Part shown: one piece after another, positions 7,224-17,183 of the stretch
Position numbering within the stretch: position 1 is the stretch's first letter
Layout of the letters: every line of letters starts with the position of its first letter
NCBI GenBank assembly: GCA_964625175.1
Contig: CAZVAO010000004.1
Coordinates: 1-45,691, forward strand
Direction: 5' to 3'
Origin: CAZVAO01 sp964625175
GTDB lineage: Bacteria; Bacillota; UBA994; PWPR01
DNA length: 45,691 bases
Notes under the pieces: model-generated
Told to the model about the DNA's origin: nothing
The model's input: only the letters and a program-made list of their open reading frames with translations
The model's database searches: none
Position numbers and translations under genes: made by a program

Positions 7224-10200
7224 TTATTTAAACGTGTCTGCCACAACCCCTGCTGCCTGTCTTATACCAAGAACATTGGCAAACGGGAGTATGGACATCA
7301 TAGCACGAGCATCGTGTTCATTATAATCACCAGTAGCAGCGTTCTTTATACCACGTGCTGCTTTAACTGTATTCTCCAAGTATCCCCCACCAGCAGCAAA
7401 GCTACCTATGGACATATTGGATGCAACAGATACACCACCACGATATGGTTGTCCTACATCAAGACCCATCAAGTTAGCAACCATGTTGACACCATCAGGT
7501 GCTACAGATGCTACAGGGAGATACCTCAAAGTACCGTGAGCCAGTCCTGCTGTACTCAAGTTCTTATCAAGATACTCTCGTCTCTTTCGTCCATCCATAG
7601 TAGCAGCGTTCAGATGTGTGCGCCCGTAGTGAACTGCCATTGACAGCATTGCTCCATACGAAATAGTTTGGAACGCCTGTGGGTCCATCATCTTCATCTG
7701 TCGTTTCGTCTGCTTGGTAAAAGCAACGAGAGGGAAGTTACGGAATTGAGCAAGTACACGCCCAAAAGACGATGTAGCCCACTTTGGTACTTCACCAGCT
7801 AGGTTGCCTTGGATAGCTTGGTTCATTTGTCGTGACATAACCAACTGGAACTCGCGCAGAGTATCACCGTCCCATTTGTTCATGCCAAGGGATTTGATAC
7901 CCTCATTCTCAAACTTACCGCCGTGCTTACGAATCTCAAGAATCATCTTGTTATTCAAATCTGGGCTGATACCCATATCATTCAATCTCTTTGTGGAGAT
8001 TGCACGTTTACCATTTGCATGATCGAAGAATCGAATATATGTTGAGTGAAGCCATAAGTTACGCTCAGTCGTCAACACGTTATTCTGTAGAGACATGTAG
8101 TTCAACAGTCGTTTACCCTCTTGAAGAGAGTTACGGAATCCTGTGAGCAATGCTCCATCATCACTGGTGAGAAGTCTACCTTCATCTGTACGAAGGCCGG
8201 GAACCATCATTTTATGATCCTTGGCTACAGCCCAACTCATAGCATTGAAATCTGCCGCAAGTTCAGGGTTGTTCTTAATAGCCTTCTCCATACGTTTCAT
8301 CTGAGGCATAGCCTTGATTACATTCACAAGACCATTCTCTCCTGCAAGGTTCGCAAGTTCAGTTGCCTGAGCAATACCCATTTGTCCCATCGTTGAGAGA
8401 TGAGTGAGGTCCATGAGATCACGAGCCACACGATTAAGACTTGAGTTTGGATTGTCGTAAGTAGCTTGACCAAGCAACTGTCGCTTTACAACAACGAGTC
8501 GCTCCCAATCCTTTTCAATATCCTTTGCACGAGCAGGATTAGCACTTGCTTCAGCAAACCCCAATCTCCTCAGTTTATCCCAATCAGCATCACTTCTGAT
8601 ACCTTGTCTGGCAAGAGCAGCACGACCACTCGATTGAGCAGCCCTATTTGAGAACGATTGACCCAAATCTGTATCTATGAAATCCCAAAGTGACATTCCA
8701 GAATCATCTGAAACTGACATATCAAGATTCATCTTGCGTTTGAGATACCCCGGTGCTTTACTCTTAGATGTCCCTGTAGGCACGATAACCTGCATTACCT
8801 CATCAAGTGTACCGGGACTATCTAAAATGTCCTCCAGAGCCTCCTCAAGAGCATCTAAATGGTCTTCCTCATACCTTGCAAGGCTGGCATCTACTTTAGA
8901 ATTGAATCGAGATTCCATCCTATTGTAAATCTTCTTCGCGATACGTTCAGCATCCTTCTCAAGAATCCCTTCATGAGTTTGCATAAGAGATCGAGTAATT
9001 AGCTTCTTGAACGTATCAGAGTTCTGAGCAATCTTTTCAAACTGCCATTGTCTATGGAAGTGAAATGCGTTATCCTCAATAGCCTCAGCACCTTCTACAC
9101 CAGCGTGTTTCAAAGCTCCGAGTTCTACTTTATTGAAATCACCATTCATTTTAATAACTGCTTCAATATTGGGATCGGTATTACGAGCCACATTATGACG
9201 CGCTCTATATTCCAATTCCTCCATTACGGCACGACCAAACTTAACTCGGCCTTCACCGTGCAAGAACTGATCTGATATTCCATATCCTTGGTTCTTAGAC
9301 CACTGTTGGTAGTTAGACCAAAAGTCTGCGTACTGAGATGCCATCATGCGATGATTCAACTCTCGTTCTACAGCAGCGGTGTGATGCCGTGTATACTTTC
9401 CACCAGAGCCAGAGTTATCTGTCAAACGCCTCATAGTTGATGCAAAAACACCGCTAGGAGACATCCTACCGCGTTCACCCATACTCCACTTCAAAGAGTT
9501 CTTTAACGTGCGTTTACGGGCATTTTTGGTAGCCAATGCTTGAGCTTCTGCTGTGAACTCCTCGGAGAATATTTCACTGAGATAACCGTTACGTGCAGCA
9601 GAGGCACGAGCAGCTTCATCAGCTTGTGCAATGGACTTATTACTCATAAGGAGTTTACTTGTCTTCTTGAACGCTCCGAATCCACCACCAAACAAACAAC
9701 CAGCAGCGGCGGCTGTGAGTACGTCCTCCCAAGGCTTAGTTTCAGAAACACCTACAAGAGCGGCCTCAGTAGCAGCAGCAGATGTACCAAGTACAGCAGC
9801 ACCACGAGCCATCCGAGCAAGTCTACCCATCTGTAGAATCTTACCACCAATAGCAACTTCCTCAACAGGAGCCGCTACAAGTAATGCAGGGTCAAGGAAT
9901 CCAGAGATGATAGCACCAGCTTTACCACTACCACTTGCAGTAGCTACACGTTGCTGCCAATCAAGTTCATCCTTCAATCTGTTATACGTTGCATCGTACT
10001 CCTCTTGAGATGCTACACCAACAAAGTTGGAGCGATAACCAATTGGAATACGCTTATCATCAAGTGCAGGATTAACCCAGTTAGGGTCAGGTGCATAACT
10101 ATCACGAGTTATGTACTCCCATGCTTTAGGAATGAGATTCTGTTTCTGTTGTCCAGTAAAACCTTCGACGAACCCCATACCTTCGGGTCGTTCTGTTTGT

Positions 10201-10271
10201 CCAGTAGGAACTCGCCCATATGTCATTACAGGCGAGTCCTCCGGTAACATCTCCAGAGGACTCACAACCAT
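7224..10271 (-). CDS. Internal virion protein D (T7 gp16-like ejection protein)
   Basis: The 1015-aa protein occupies the T7 gene 16 position between the gp15-like protein and the fibre. In T7 this protein leaves the capsid first and builds the channel through the cell envelope. Here a hydrophobic/Ala-rich stretch at about 145-205 (AALVGVSE, AAAAGCLFGGGFGAF) and long helical segments fit an ejection protein. T7 gp16 is about 300 residues longer because of an N-terminal lytic transglycosylase; I see no such domain here. AGGAG lies 8 nt upstream. Confidence 0.85.
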   Translation of the reverse strand: MVVSPLEMLPEDSPVMTYGRVPTGQTERPEGMGFVEGFTGQQKQNLIPKAWEYITRDSYAPDPNWVNPALDDKRIPIGYRSNFVGVASQEEYDATYNRLKDELDWQQRVATASGSGKAGAIISGFLDPALLVAAPVEEVAIGGKILQMGRLARMARGAAVLGTSAAATEAALVGVSETKPWEDVLTAAAAGCLFGGGFGAFKKTSKLLMSNKSIAQADEAARASAARNGYLSEIFSEEFTAEAQALATKNARKRTLKNSLKWSMGERGRMSPSGVFASTMRRLTDNSGSGGKYTRHHTAAVERELNHRMMASQYADFWSNYQQWSKNQGYGISDQFLHGEGRVKFGRAVMEELEYRARHNVARNTDPNIEAVIKMNGDFNKVELGALKHAGVEGAEAIEDNAFHFHRQWQFEKIAQNSDTFKKLITRSLMQTHEGILEKDAERIAKKIYNRMESRFNSKVDASLARYEEDHLDALEEALEDILDSPGTLDEVMQVIVPTGTSKSKAPGYLKRKMNLDMSVSDDSGMSLWDFIDTDLGQSFSNRAAQSSGRAALARQGIRSDADWDKLRRLGFAEASANPARAKDIEKDWERLVVVKRQLLGQATYDNPNSSLNRVARDLMDLTHLSTMGQMGIAQATELANLAGENGLVNVIKAMPQMKRMEKAIKNNPELAADFNAMSWAVAKDHKMMVPGLRTDEGRLLTSDDGALLTGFRNSLQEGKRLLNYMSLQNNVLTTERNLWLHSTYIRFFDHANGKRAISTKRLNDMGISPDLNNKMILEIRKHGGKFENEGIKSLGMNKWDGDTLREFQLVMSRQMNQAIQGNLAGEVPKWATSSFGRVLAQFRNFPLVAFTKQTKRQMKMMDPQAFQTISYGAMLSMAVHYGRTHLNAATMDGRKRREYLDKNLSTAGLAHGTLRYLPVASVAPDGVNMVANLMGLDVGQPYRGGVSVASNMSIGSFAAGGGYLENTVKAARGIKNAATGDYNEHDARAMMSILPFANVLGIRQAAGVVADTFK

Positions 10272-10272
10272 A

Positions 10273-13113
10273 TTATTTACTCCTATGTTTATCCATCCAT
10301 TCGCCTACAACCTTATACCGTTTGTTGATTGACGGTCCATATGTAGGTGTTTCATCACCCCAATTACCTAGATTCTTCCTAAGAGAATCGTAACTACCTG
10401 TACGCAGTTGTTCGAAAGCCTCTTGACTAAAGAATCTGTCCTTGTATTGATGGTATATCATGTACGCAATTGTTTGAGCGTATGATGGCAGTGTTTCAAC
10501 CTTGTATCCAGTCTCAGCTTCCCATTTACGTTTAAATTGCTTCACATTCATATCAGTTACTTTTGAATCTATCTCTTTGATATACTCAGAAGATACAGAT
10601 ACAGCAGCTTCTTTAGCAGCATCCCCCTTCAATCCAAGCATGGGTGTGACAGCGGTGATTGCTTCATCAGATACACCAGCATCTCGCAACTCACGTTCAC
10701 TCCATTGACCCAAATCAATTCCACCACCTATAGTTACACCAGATTTAGAACCTTTTGTAGCCATAGATGTGTTAATAGTGGAATCATAAGACTCCATACC
10801 TTCACTCTTGATAAAGCCTAGATCAATTCCATCTCCTTCCCATGAGCCAGTATAACCACCTTCATTCCAAGTACCATCAGCACCGTGTTTGGAATCTTCA
10901 AATCTACGTTCTATTGTACTAAGAAGTCTACCAAGTTCCTTTCTCTTTTGTTTAGTAGGAAGATCACGCCATTCGTTAGCAGTATATCCAATTTCATTTA
11001 CATGAAGTCCTCTCCAGTATTGAGACTGACTAACACCAGACAACAACATTTGAACACCCATGTCGTTTCTACGCCACATAGCATCCATCTCTTTTTTGTT
11101 CTCAGCTTCAAACTCAGATTTCTCTTTGTTTATTGCTTTGGTAGCTTCAGATTTACCAATTTCAGATATTGAAACAGCACCCATAAGAACAGGGGATATA
11201 CCATCATTATGAAACACAATCATCTTGTCTCCGTTCTTTGAAACAGAGAAGGACAAGTTATTATAATCAATGTCATTAGGAACCCACCCATGATCCGGTG
11301 CGTTTTCAAGAAGCGTAGTTATGTTATTCTCGTTTGTGAAGTAAGACTCAAAAGTCTTCTCTGTGTCAAGTGCTACTCCAGAATCTCCAGCAAGTACGCG
11401 AGAGATGTCTTCTGGTTTCGCATTAAGCCACTTACCGTTGATAAATGTGTGTGCGCCTCTCCACTTCTTATTAGCCATTTGCACTGCTGTTTCAGTATCA
11501 GAAGTCCACTCTTGTTTAAGGAAGAACTCCGCATCATTAGCAATCTGACCTTTATGAAGAGGAGATGTAATGTCGTCACCGAAGATTTCAGATGCTTCAT
11601 TGTCAACGAATGTCTGAATATCCTTTTTAACATTAAGCAGTCTTTCAGGCGAAAGCTTATGGGCATCAACCTGTGTGAGAGCATGTCCAAGTGTAGCACT
11701 TGGCATCATTTGGATATACTTTCTAGCATCCCAAAACCTAGCAGCAGTTGCTTCACCAAACTGGTCAACCAATTTACCACCACCCATATCAGCCATGATA
11801 CGGTACATCTGGAACGCTTGCTCTACTTCCTCGCCAACATTACCATCAACAACAGGAACGTTACCAAGACGAGACAACTGTGCTTTAAATTGCTCATCAA
11901 CATAGTTGTTCTTAACGAGCCAACTCACAGCGGTTACAGGACCACCACCGGATTCAACAGGTCTGTTAAGCAACGTCTGGAAAGCAGCGTGTGTAAACGC
12001 CTTGCGCTCCTTCGGTGTCATATCAGGTACACTGTCCAAGTTTCCAGCAAGAGCCATCTGAGTACCATACGTCATACGTTGTTCACTAGCCTGTGCTTTT
12101 CTAGCCTTGGCTCTAATGGATTCAATCTGAGAAGGAGTGTAATCCAATTCAGGATGTTCGTCCAACATGGATTCTACCCATTCATTGCTTTTACCTTCTG
12201 CAACACCGTTCTCAAACGTGTCACGAGCAGCAAGTAAATCAGCAGAGATATTCGTATGAAGAACCTTACGGTATGCATCCTTAGCTTTCTTGAGTCCCTC
12301 AGCAAGATCAACGTCATCTTTGAATGGCTCCATACCATCAAGGATATTCAACATTGTAGCATCGCCTTCTGACGCTCTCTGTGAGGCAACAGCTAACATA
12401 GAACCAAGACGACCATTTGCGTCCAATCCTAATACATCGGTGTCACCACCAGAGGTTTTAACCAATTCGTCAAGGGCCATACGCTTTTTGATGTAATCCT
12501 CAGAGCCGACATCAAGTGTTCCAAGCTCTTTGAAACCTTCCATGAACATCTCTGAGAACGCACGTTGTGATTCCTGAGTGAGATACTTGTCATGATATTG
12601 CAAGCGATTGGACCATACACGATTCTGTACATCAACAAAAGAGTTATCAAATGCTGTAACAGCCCTGCTTCCAAGACCTTCAAACTCGCTTCTGAACTCC
12701 TCGTACTTAGACTTCATAGCTTCACGAGCAGAGTCATCATCCATCTCAGGATTCTGCCTATACATACCATCAAGCTCAACAGCCATCTTTGACATACGTG
12801 CTTGAGCAAGTGCGCCATTGTACGCATTTGTATGAACTGCGTGATCTGGTCTTACATTCTCAATACCAAGTAGAGCATCTGTACGAGCCTTAGCACGAAT
12901 CTTTTCATTCTCTTCTTCAACAACCATAGTACCCAACTTAGTTGTAGCACCAGCGAATCGTTGAAGGGATCGAGCAATCTGTAAACCCTGTGGTTCACCT
13001 TGGATAGTCGGACCCTGTGTTACCCGTCCTCGTGCAGCGGCAGAAGCCACCTCCGTGGAGATAGCCCCTGCTGCACCTTCATTTCGACTTCTAATTTCTT
13101 TTCTATTAGCCAT
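10273..13113 (-). CDS. Internal virion protein C (T7 gp15-like) with C-terminal pesticin-type muramidase domain
   Basis: The 946-aa ejection protein starts at the ATG with AAGGAATAT upstream. The first ~750 residues are helical and charged, as in T7 gp15. The last ~186 (DNA 10273-10833) look like a peptidoglycan-cleaving T4-lysozyme/pesticin domain: SEG (Glu771), GVTIGGG (Thr794) and GIDLGQ (Asp800). The spacing Glu-23-Thr-6-Asp equals the catalytic residues I recall for pesticin (E178, T201, D207). The enzyme would open the cell wall during DNA ejection. T7 keeps its wall-cutting domain on gp16 instead. Confidence 0.85.
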   Translation of the reverse strand: MANRKEIRSRNEGAAGAISTEVASAAARGRVTQGPTIQGEPQGLQIARSLQRFAGATTKLGTMVVEEENEKIRAKARTDALLGIENVRPDHAVHTNAYNGALAQARMSKMAVELDGMYRQNPEMDDDSAREAMKSKYEEFRSEFEGLGSRAVTAFDNSFVDVQNRVWSNRLQYHDKYLTQESQRAFSEMFMEGFKELGTLDVGSEDYIKKRMALDELVKTSGGDTDVLGLDANGRLGSMLAVASQRASEGDATMLNILDGMEPFKDDVDLAEGLKKAKDAYRKVLHTNISADLLAARDTFENGVAEGKSNEWVESMLDEHPELDYTPSQIESIRAKARKAQASEQRMTYGTQMALAGNLDSVPDMTPKERKAFTHAAFQTLLNRPVESGGGPVTAVSWLVKNNYVDEQFKAQLSRLGNVPVVDGNVGEEVEQAFQMYRIMADMGGGKLVDQFGEATAARFWDARKYIQMMPSATLGHALTQVDAHKLSPERLLNVKKDIQTFVDNEASEIFGDDITSPLHKGQIANDAEFFLKQEWTSDTETAVQMANKKWRGAHTFINGKWLNAKPEDISRVLAGDSGVALDTEKTFESYFTNENNITTLLENAPDHGWVPNDIDYNNLSFSVSKNGDKMIVFHNDGISPVLMGAVSISEIGKSEATKAINKEKSEFEAENKKEMDAMWRRNDMGVQMLLSGVSQSQYWRGLHVNEIGYTANEWRDLPTKQKRKELGRLLSTIERRFEDSKHGADGTWNEGGYTGSWEGDGIDLGFIKSEGMESYDSTINTSMATKGSKSGVTIGGGIDLGQWSERELRDAGVSDEAITAVTPMLGLKGDAAKEAAVSVSSEYIKEIDSKVTDMNVKQFKRKWEAETGYKVETLPSYAQTIAYMIYHQYKDRFFSQEAFEQLRTGSYDSLRKNLGNWGDETPTYGPSINKRYKVVGEWMDKHRSK

Positions 13114-13123
13114 AGAATATTCC

Positions 13124-13672
13124 TTACTCGCTAAGTGATTTGTATGTGGTAGCAGCACCAACTGCGGAGCTACCGATATCAATAGCCATAGCCAGACCAG
13201 AAGGGCCAGCACCACGTTCAGGTACGTTACTTGCGAGTGCATACCTATGTTCTGTTTCTTTCGATGCCAACTGAGCATTGATATTCGCTTGAGCATTTGT
13301 AGCATTAATACCTTGTACATCTTGTGCCTCGTCTCCCTTTCGGTAGAGGTCCATAACAAGGCTGTCTACAGCCATGCCAGATGCACCATATGTTGCTGCT
13401 TGGACAGTTGCCTCACCGACATCTTGAATAGTATTCTTCTGAGTTTCAATATTCTCACGAATAGCGTTCTCAGATTCCAACTGTGCTTTTTGATTCAAAG
13501 CATCACGATCTGCTCTTAACCTAGCCATTGAAGCTTGGTCTGCCATTACCTTCTCACGAGCAGCTTTGTTGTACTGTCTATCCAACTCTGCTTCTTGAGC
13601 CTGAGCAGATACAACAGTGGACGCTGCTGACATGAGGAAACCTGCGACAGCTATACTCGTAGCAGTACACAT
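13124..13672 (-). CDS. Internal virion protein B (T7 gp14-like)
   Basis: This 182-aa protein has a hydrophobic N terminus (MCTATSIAVAGFLMSAASTVVSA), then a long Ala/Gln/Glu-rich helical coiled region (about 25-150), typical of the small ejection protein gp14 (196 aa in T7) that inserts into the outer membrane. It ends with another small-residue helix (IDIGSSAVGAATTY). An AAGGAGG site lies about 13 nt before the ATG. The gp15-like gene starts 11 bp after its stop. Confidence 0.85.
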   Translation of the reverse strand: MCTATSIAVAGFLMSAASTVVSAQAQEAELDRQYNKAAREKVMADQASMARLRADRDALNQKAQLESENAIRENIETQKNTIQDVGEATVQAATYGASGMAVDSLVMDLYRKGDEAQDVQGINATNAQANINAQLASKETEHRYALASNVPERGAGPSGLAMAIDIGSSAVGAATTYKSLSE

Positions 13673-13674
13673 AT

Positions 13675-14127
13675 TTAATCCATCCTCCTTATGAAGCGGA
13701 TAAAGTTTACCTCTCTGAATAACTTTACGTCATCCTCGTCAAATACGAACCCGTAACGCTCGATCAACTTTCTATGAACTGTTTGTCGAGTATCCATATA
13801 GTTTGTAACAAACCGAAATGGTTTACACAATATATCCAGTTCATCTCCTAATACCTTCAAAAGATGTCGCACATGTGGTACAAGGTTTTGACCCATCAAC
13901 CATATATACCCAACTCTTCCGTAAGGTACTACACCATACATTACCAAAGGTTCATCATTGCACGTTGCTGTACGAGCAATACTTGAATTGTATAGACTCG
14001 TGTACAAGCACATTGATGGTGTAAGACCAGATGAAGCATACACCTCGTTATGATCCATTGGACACATCGTCTTTGCAATGTGTGGTATATCGCTGTATCG
14101 AGCATCACGTTGTTCGTATTGTTTCAT
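13675..14127 (-). CDS. Internal virion protein A (T7 gp13-like, GNAT-like fold)
   Basis: The 150-aa protein occupies the gene 13 position between tail tube protein B and the gp14-like protein. T7 gp13 is 138 aa and needed for virion assembly. The layout matches: SSGLTPSMCLYTSL, then EPLVMYGVVPYGRVGYIWLMG, and the ending LIERYGFVFDEDDVKLFREV, all resembling an acetyltransferase-like fold. The start was placed at MKQYEQ because GGAG lies 8 nt upstream; the frame is open for 46 more codons. Confidence 0.8.
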   Translation of the reverse strand: MKQYEQRDARYSDIPHIAKTMCPMDHNEVYASSGLTPSMCLYTSLYNSSIARTATCNDEPLVMYGVVPYGRVGYIWLMGQNLVPHVRHLLKVLGDELDILCKPFRFVTNYMDTRQTVHRKLIERYGFVFDEDDVKLFREVNFIRFIRRMD

Positions 14128-14128
14128 A

Positions 14129-16531
14129 TTATAATCTCCGTCCCTTCCTTCGCATGTTAATACCCCACTCAATGTCTGTAATAGTAACAGGAAGATGCGT
14201 GTCACAATTGAACTCAATTTTACATCCAGAGATGTTTGATCTAACAGGTACTTTGAAAGTATCATCTTGGAGAGGAGGCTCCTCGTCCAACAGATCAGTT
14301 ACACCAAGTATGAAAGGTTCAAAATATGTAGTGTATGTCATATTATTGACGGTCACTGTTGCATCAAATTGTCCCGATTCTGCTACATTCATCAGCAGAT
14401 ACATCAACTGTTGTCGCGAATTAAGAAGTTTGTGGTTGTTCTCGTCTTTAATCGCAGGAATAGTCATACGATAATATGAGTTGAATACATATCCAACATA
14501 TACCTTGCCATTCACACCATCGTTGAGCAACCTCAATTGATTATTTGTTCCTTCTACATAGTCGTACTGCAACCTTCGTCCAGCAAAACCTGTATCAACT
14601 TGACCTACAACTACAAGGTTTGCACCAAGAGAATCGTAAGTTGTGATAGGTACTGTAATCAATGAGTCTACTACATCAACCTCTTGCATTGCATCGAGAC
14701 GTACACCAAAGGTTGTTCCAGAGGAATCCTTCCTTGTGAGGTCCATCTTTACAGCAAATACGTGTCCTATTCCTTTGAGAAAGAACAGAGCGTATGTATC
14801 ATAAATGTACATACCAACAACATCGTTGCTGAACGTCCACTTACTCCACGAGCTTTGTACTTTCTTATTTCCCTGCCAGTAATATTCGTACACATATACA
14901 GTTTGTTTGTCTTCATTAGTCTGACACATCAAGATATTAAGGTTAGTCGAAGCAGCCATCTTGACTACCTGTCCTGCTAAATATCTGTCAACCTGTTGTG
15001 TATTTAATGTAGCAGTTGTATTATCAGTCTGTTGTTCTATGAAGAACTCTCTGATACCTGCAAACTCTCCATACGCTGTAGGAAAGAACACATTTGTACC
15101 AGATGGTACAGGAGATGCCAACAACTCAGAATCAAAGCTGGAGGTTGCTGGCAGTGCTACTGTGTCGTTATCAATGGCTTCTGAACCATCGATTACGAAC
15201 TGTGTGTTATCACTGAATACAACTAATGACTTGTTGAACAGCACCATACGCCTAAGAGTGGACACTAGGTTCTCACTCGAAGCAAGGTCAATAGGATCAG
15301 CTTTGTTGTTAGTAGTTGCTGTTTCCTTATAGAAGTTGAAATAATCACGAGAGCGGCTCATAATTACGTTTTCATCTACAAGTAGTACAAGTCTATCTTG
15401 GAATGTTCCTATATCATTTACACCAAATCCTATGAATGATCGTTGTGGATTACTTGCATCATCTCCACATCTGCGAGGAATCCACCCATCCATATTGGGA
15501 AGGTCTTCGTCGAAACCATCTACAGCAGGACCAAACTTGAATGTTCCATCAGCTTTTCTTAGAAGAATATGTGGCATAGTCTCAGGATCAACACCTTCGA
15601 TCAAATTAGGTGCGAGACTCTCTTTCCATTTACCCTTGCCTTCTTCTGACTCAGGGTCTTCATTAAATTTCAACCAATAGTTATTGAAGTCATCGCCAGA
15701 TTTACCTGTGACCTCAATAACATATCCATCAACACATCTATTCGGAAGGTCTGTGTACTTTGCTACATGCTTAGTAAGCACAATCATATCCTGTTCATTG
15801 TTGCCATCGTGTCCACCAATTGTGAACTCTCCATGACCAATTCTCTGGATTATGATTGCAGAACCTTTCATAGTGACAGTCCAACCCTCTGCACTTGTAA
15901 GAGCAGCGTTTAGACCTGTGTACAATTCAGTAGCAATGTTATCAGCAGATATATCAACTTCATGTGCTGCATCAGAGGAATCTCTAGTTGTGTACGTGAT
16001 TGTGGTATTGACTGGTGTATCATCTATCTTGGTCCAAGTTACAGACACAATATAATTGCGCGAGTAGTTACCCTTTTTACAGTGTACTATAGCCTCTGGG
16101 TTACGACCCGGTGACTTTGTGGTTGACTCTGCAATAGGTTTCACTCTATTAGCAATGAATGTTACATCAGCAATAGTATGAAAACTGATCTCTTCAGATG
16201 GTACAATACCTGTGTTAAGATAATCAGGGTTTGTTACAGAGACAGTACGCTCTACCCAATCCTTGTCAAACACACGCAAGTTACCACCTTGCTCAATTAC
16301 AACAAGATATTCCTCATCATCACCTCGTTCGTAATGATATATAGCAGCGTTCTCAGGATTAACTGCCGGTATTTTAGCTAACAACTCTGTACCGCCTCTA
16401 CGAGTAAGACCATCGGAAGCACTGGATGACCAGTTTATTTGCTCCCATGCCTGTCCCGGTAATCTCTGAAACTCTGGTTGCTGAGACACACCTTGAATCA
16501 ATGCTCCTGTAGAGCCAGTTTCTAAAGTCAT
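14129..16531 (-). CDS. Tail tubular protein B (T7 gp12-like nozzle)
   Basis: The 800-aa protein forms the tail nozzle. It starts with the family hallmark GALIQGVSQQPEFQRLPGQA, then SASDGLTRRGG. T7 gp12 has 794 residues. Beta-propeller-like repeats follow, and the C-terminal region ends with DIEWGINMRRKGRRL. The start ATG has AAGGAG 9 nt upstream and overlaps the end of the gp11-like gene by ending just inside it. Confidence 0.95.
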   Translation of the reverse strand: MTLETGSTGALIQGVSQQPEFQRLPGQAWEQINWSSSASDGLTRRGGTELLAKIPAVNPENAAIYHYERGDDEEYLVVIEQGGNLRVFDKDWVERTVSVTNPDYLNTGIVPSEEISFHTIADVTFIANRVKPIAESTTKSPGRNPEAIVHCKKGNYSRNYIVSVTWTKIDDTPVNTTITYTTRDSSDAAHEVDISADNIATELYTGLNAALTSAEGWTVTMKGSAIIIQRIGHGEFTIGGHDGNNEQDMIVLTKHVAKYTDLPNRCVDGYVIEVTGKSGDDFNNYWLKFNEDPESEEGKGKWKESLAPNLIEGVDPETMPHILLRKADGTFKFGPAVDGFDEDLPNMDGWIPRRCGDDASNPQRSFIGFGVNDIGTFQDRLVLLVDENVIMSRSRDYFNFYKETATTNNKADPIDLASSENLVSTLRRMVLFNKSLVVFSDNTQFVIDGSEAIDNDTVALPATSSFDSELLASPVPSGTNVFFPTAYGEFAGIREFFIEQQTDNTTATLNTQQVDRYLAGQVVKMAASTNLNILMCQTNEDKQTVYVYEYYWQGNKKVQSSWSKWTFSNDVVGMYIYDTYALFFLKGIGHVFAVKMDLTRKDSSGTTFGVRLDAMQEVDVVDSLITVPITTYDSLGANLVVVGQVDTGFAGRRLQYDYVEGTNNQLRLLNDGVNGKVYVGYVFNSYYRMTIPAIKDENNHKLLNSRQQLMYLLMNVAESGQFDATVTVNNMTYTTYFEPFILGVTDLLDEEPPLQDDTFKVPVRSNISGCKIEFNCDTHLPVTITDIEWGINMRRKGRRL

Positions 16532-16533
16532 AG

Positions 16534-17109
16534 TTACCAACTCCTTCCGGGCATACCACCAAAGAACATAATAGCTCTGGGAGAACTGAATATGTTAGTA
16601 TCCATATTGCGTATATGACTCTTCTTGAGCATATTTCCCAATTTGAGAGCTTTGTCACTCAGGCGTTGAATAGTAAGTTTATCTCCATCCATACCACCAA
16701 CAAAATCAACTGAAGCTTGTGCTACGATCAACTGATATGCAGTCCAAGGCAGTTCTTCCCATTCTACATCGAATACGATATCAACATTAACAATCTCATC
16801 GATTTGAAAAGTTCTATTGATAGCATCGTACAACTTTCCATCTCGTTGTACATACTTATCAGACGTATTCGTGGAATCAAGCTCAAGTGTATTTGGAGGA
16901 ATAGGGACAGTACCATTGTCAGCAGGAGACAGTGGAAAGTCCTTCTCGTAATTAAACCACCAGCCAACACTCAAGACTTCTGCTCTTGCAGTTTCAAGAA
17001 CTACACGGGCTGCTGATACATCGGCGTTAGTGATTTCTAAATCGTTGACAGGTACATCCCCGATAGCTACGAGGAGAACATTGACAGCATCCAATTCAGA
17101 TTGTTTCAT
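16534..17109 (-). CDS. Tail tubular protein A (T7 gp11-like gatekeeper)
   Basis: This 191-aa protein is the adaptor between portal and nozzle (T7 gp11 is 196 aa). Diagnostic features are LDAVNVLLVAIGDVPVNDLE at the start, LSVGWWFNYEKDFPL, and YQLIVAQASVDFVGG in the helical C-terminal half. AAGGAG lies 6 nt before the ATG. It is the first gene after the capsid terminator. Confidence 0.93.
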   Translation of the reverse strand: MKQSELDAVNVLLVAIGDVPVNDLEITNADVSAARVVLETARAEVLSVGWWFNYEKDFPLSPADNGTVPIPPNTLELDSTNTSDKYVQRDGKLYDAINRTFQIDEIVNVDIVFDVEWEELPWTAYQLIVAQASVDFVGGMDGDKLTIQRLSDKALKLGNMLKKSHIRNMDTNIFSSPRAIMFFGGMPGRSW

Positions 17110-17121
17110 TATTACTCCTTG

Positions 17122-17164
17122 TGCAATAAAAACCCAGAAGCATCCACGAGGGACACCTCCGGGT
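17122..17164 (-). terminator. Intrinsic terminator after the major capsid gene
   Basis: On the minus strand ACCCGGAGG (17164-17156) pairs with CTTCTGGGT (17140-17132), a 9-bp stem with two G-U pairs, followed directly by TTTTTATT. It sits 20 bp past the capsid stop, the place of T7 T-phi. Partial readthrough would feed the tail genes, since no promoter follows. Confidence 0.8.
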
Positions 17165-17183
17165 GTTATAAGTCTATGTGCAA

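Noticed and set aside
11290..12237. Plus-strand frame of 315 codons inside the gp15-like gene
   Set aside because: Cys/Ser/Leu-rich nonsense composition and complete overlap with a well-supported minus-strand gene.
13114..13359. 82-codon extension of the gp15-like protein
   Set aside because: It would overlap the gp14-like gene; the ATG at 13113 has a good ribosome site and the extension has odd composition.
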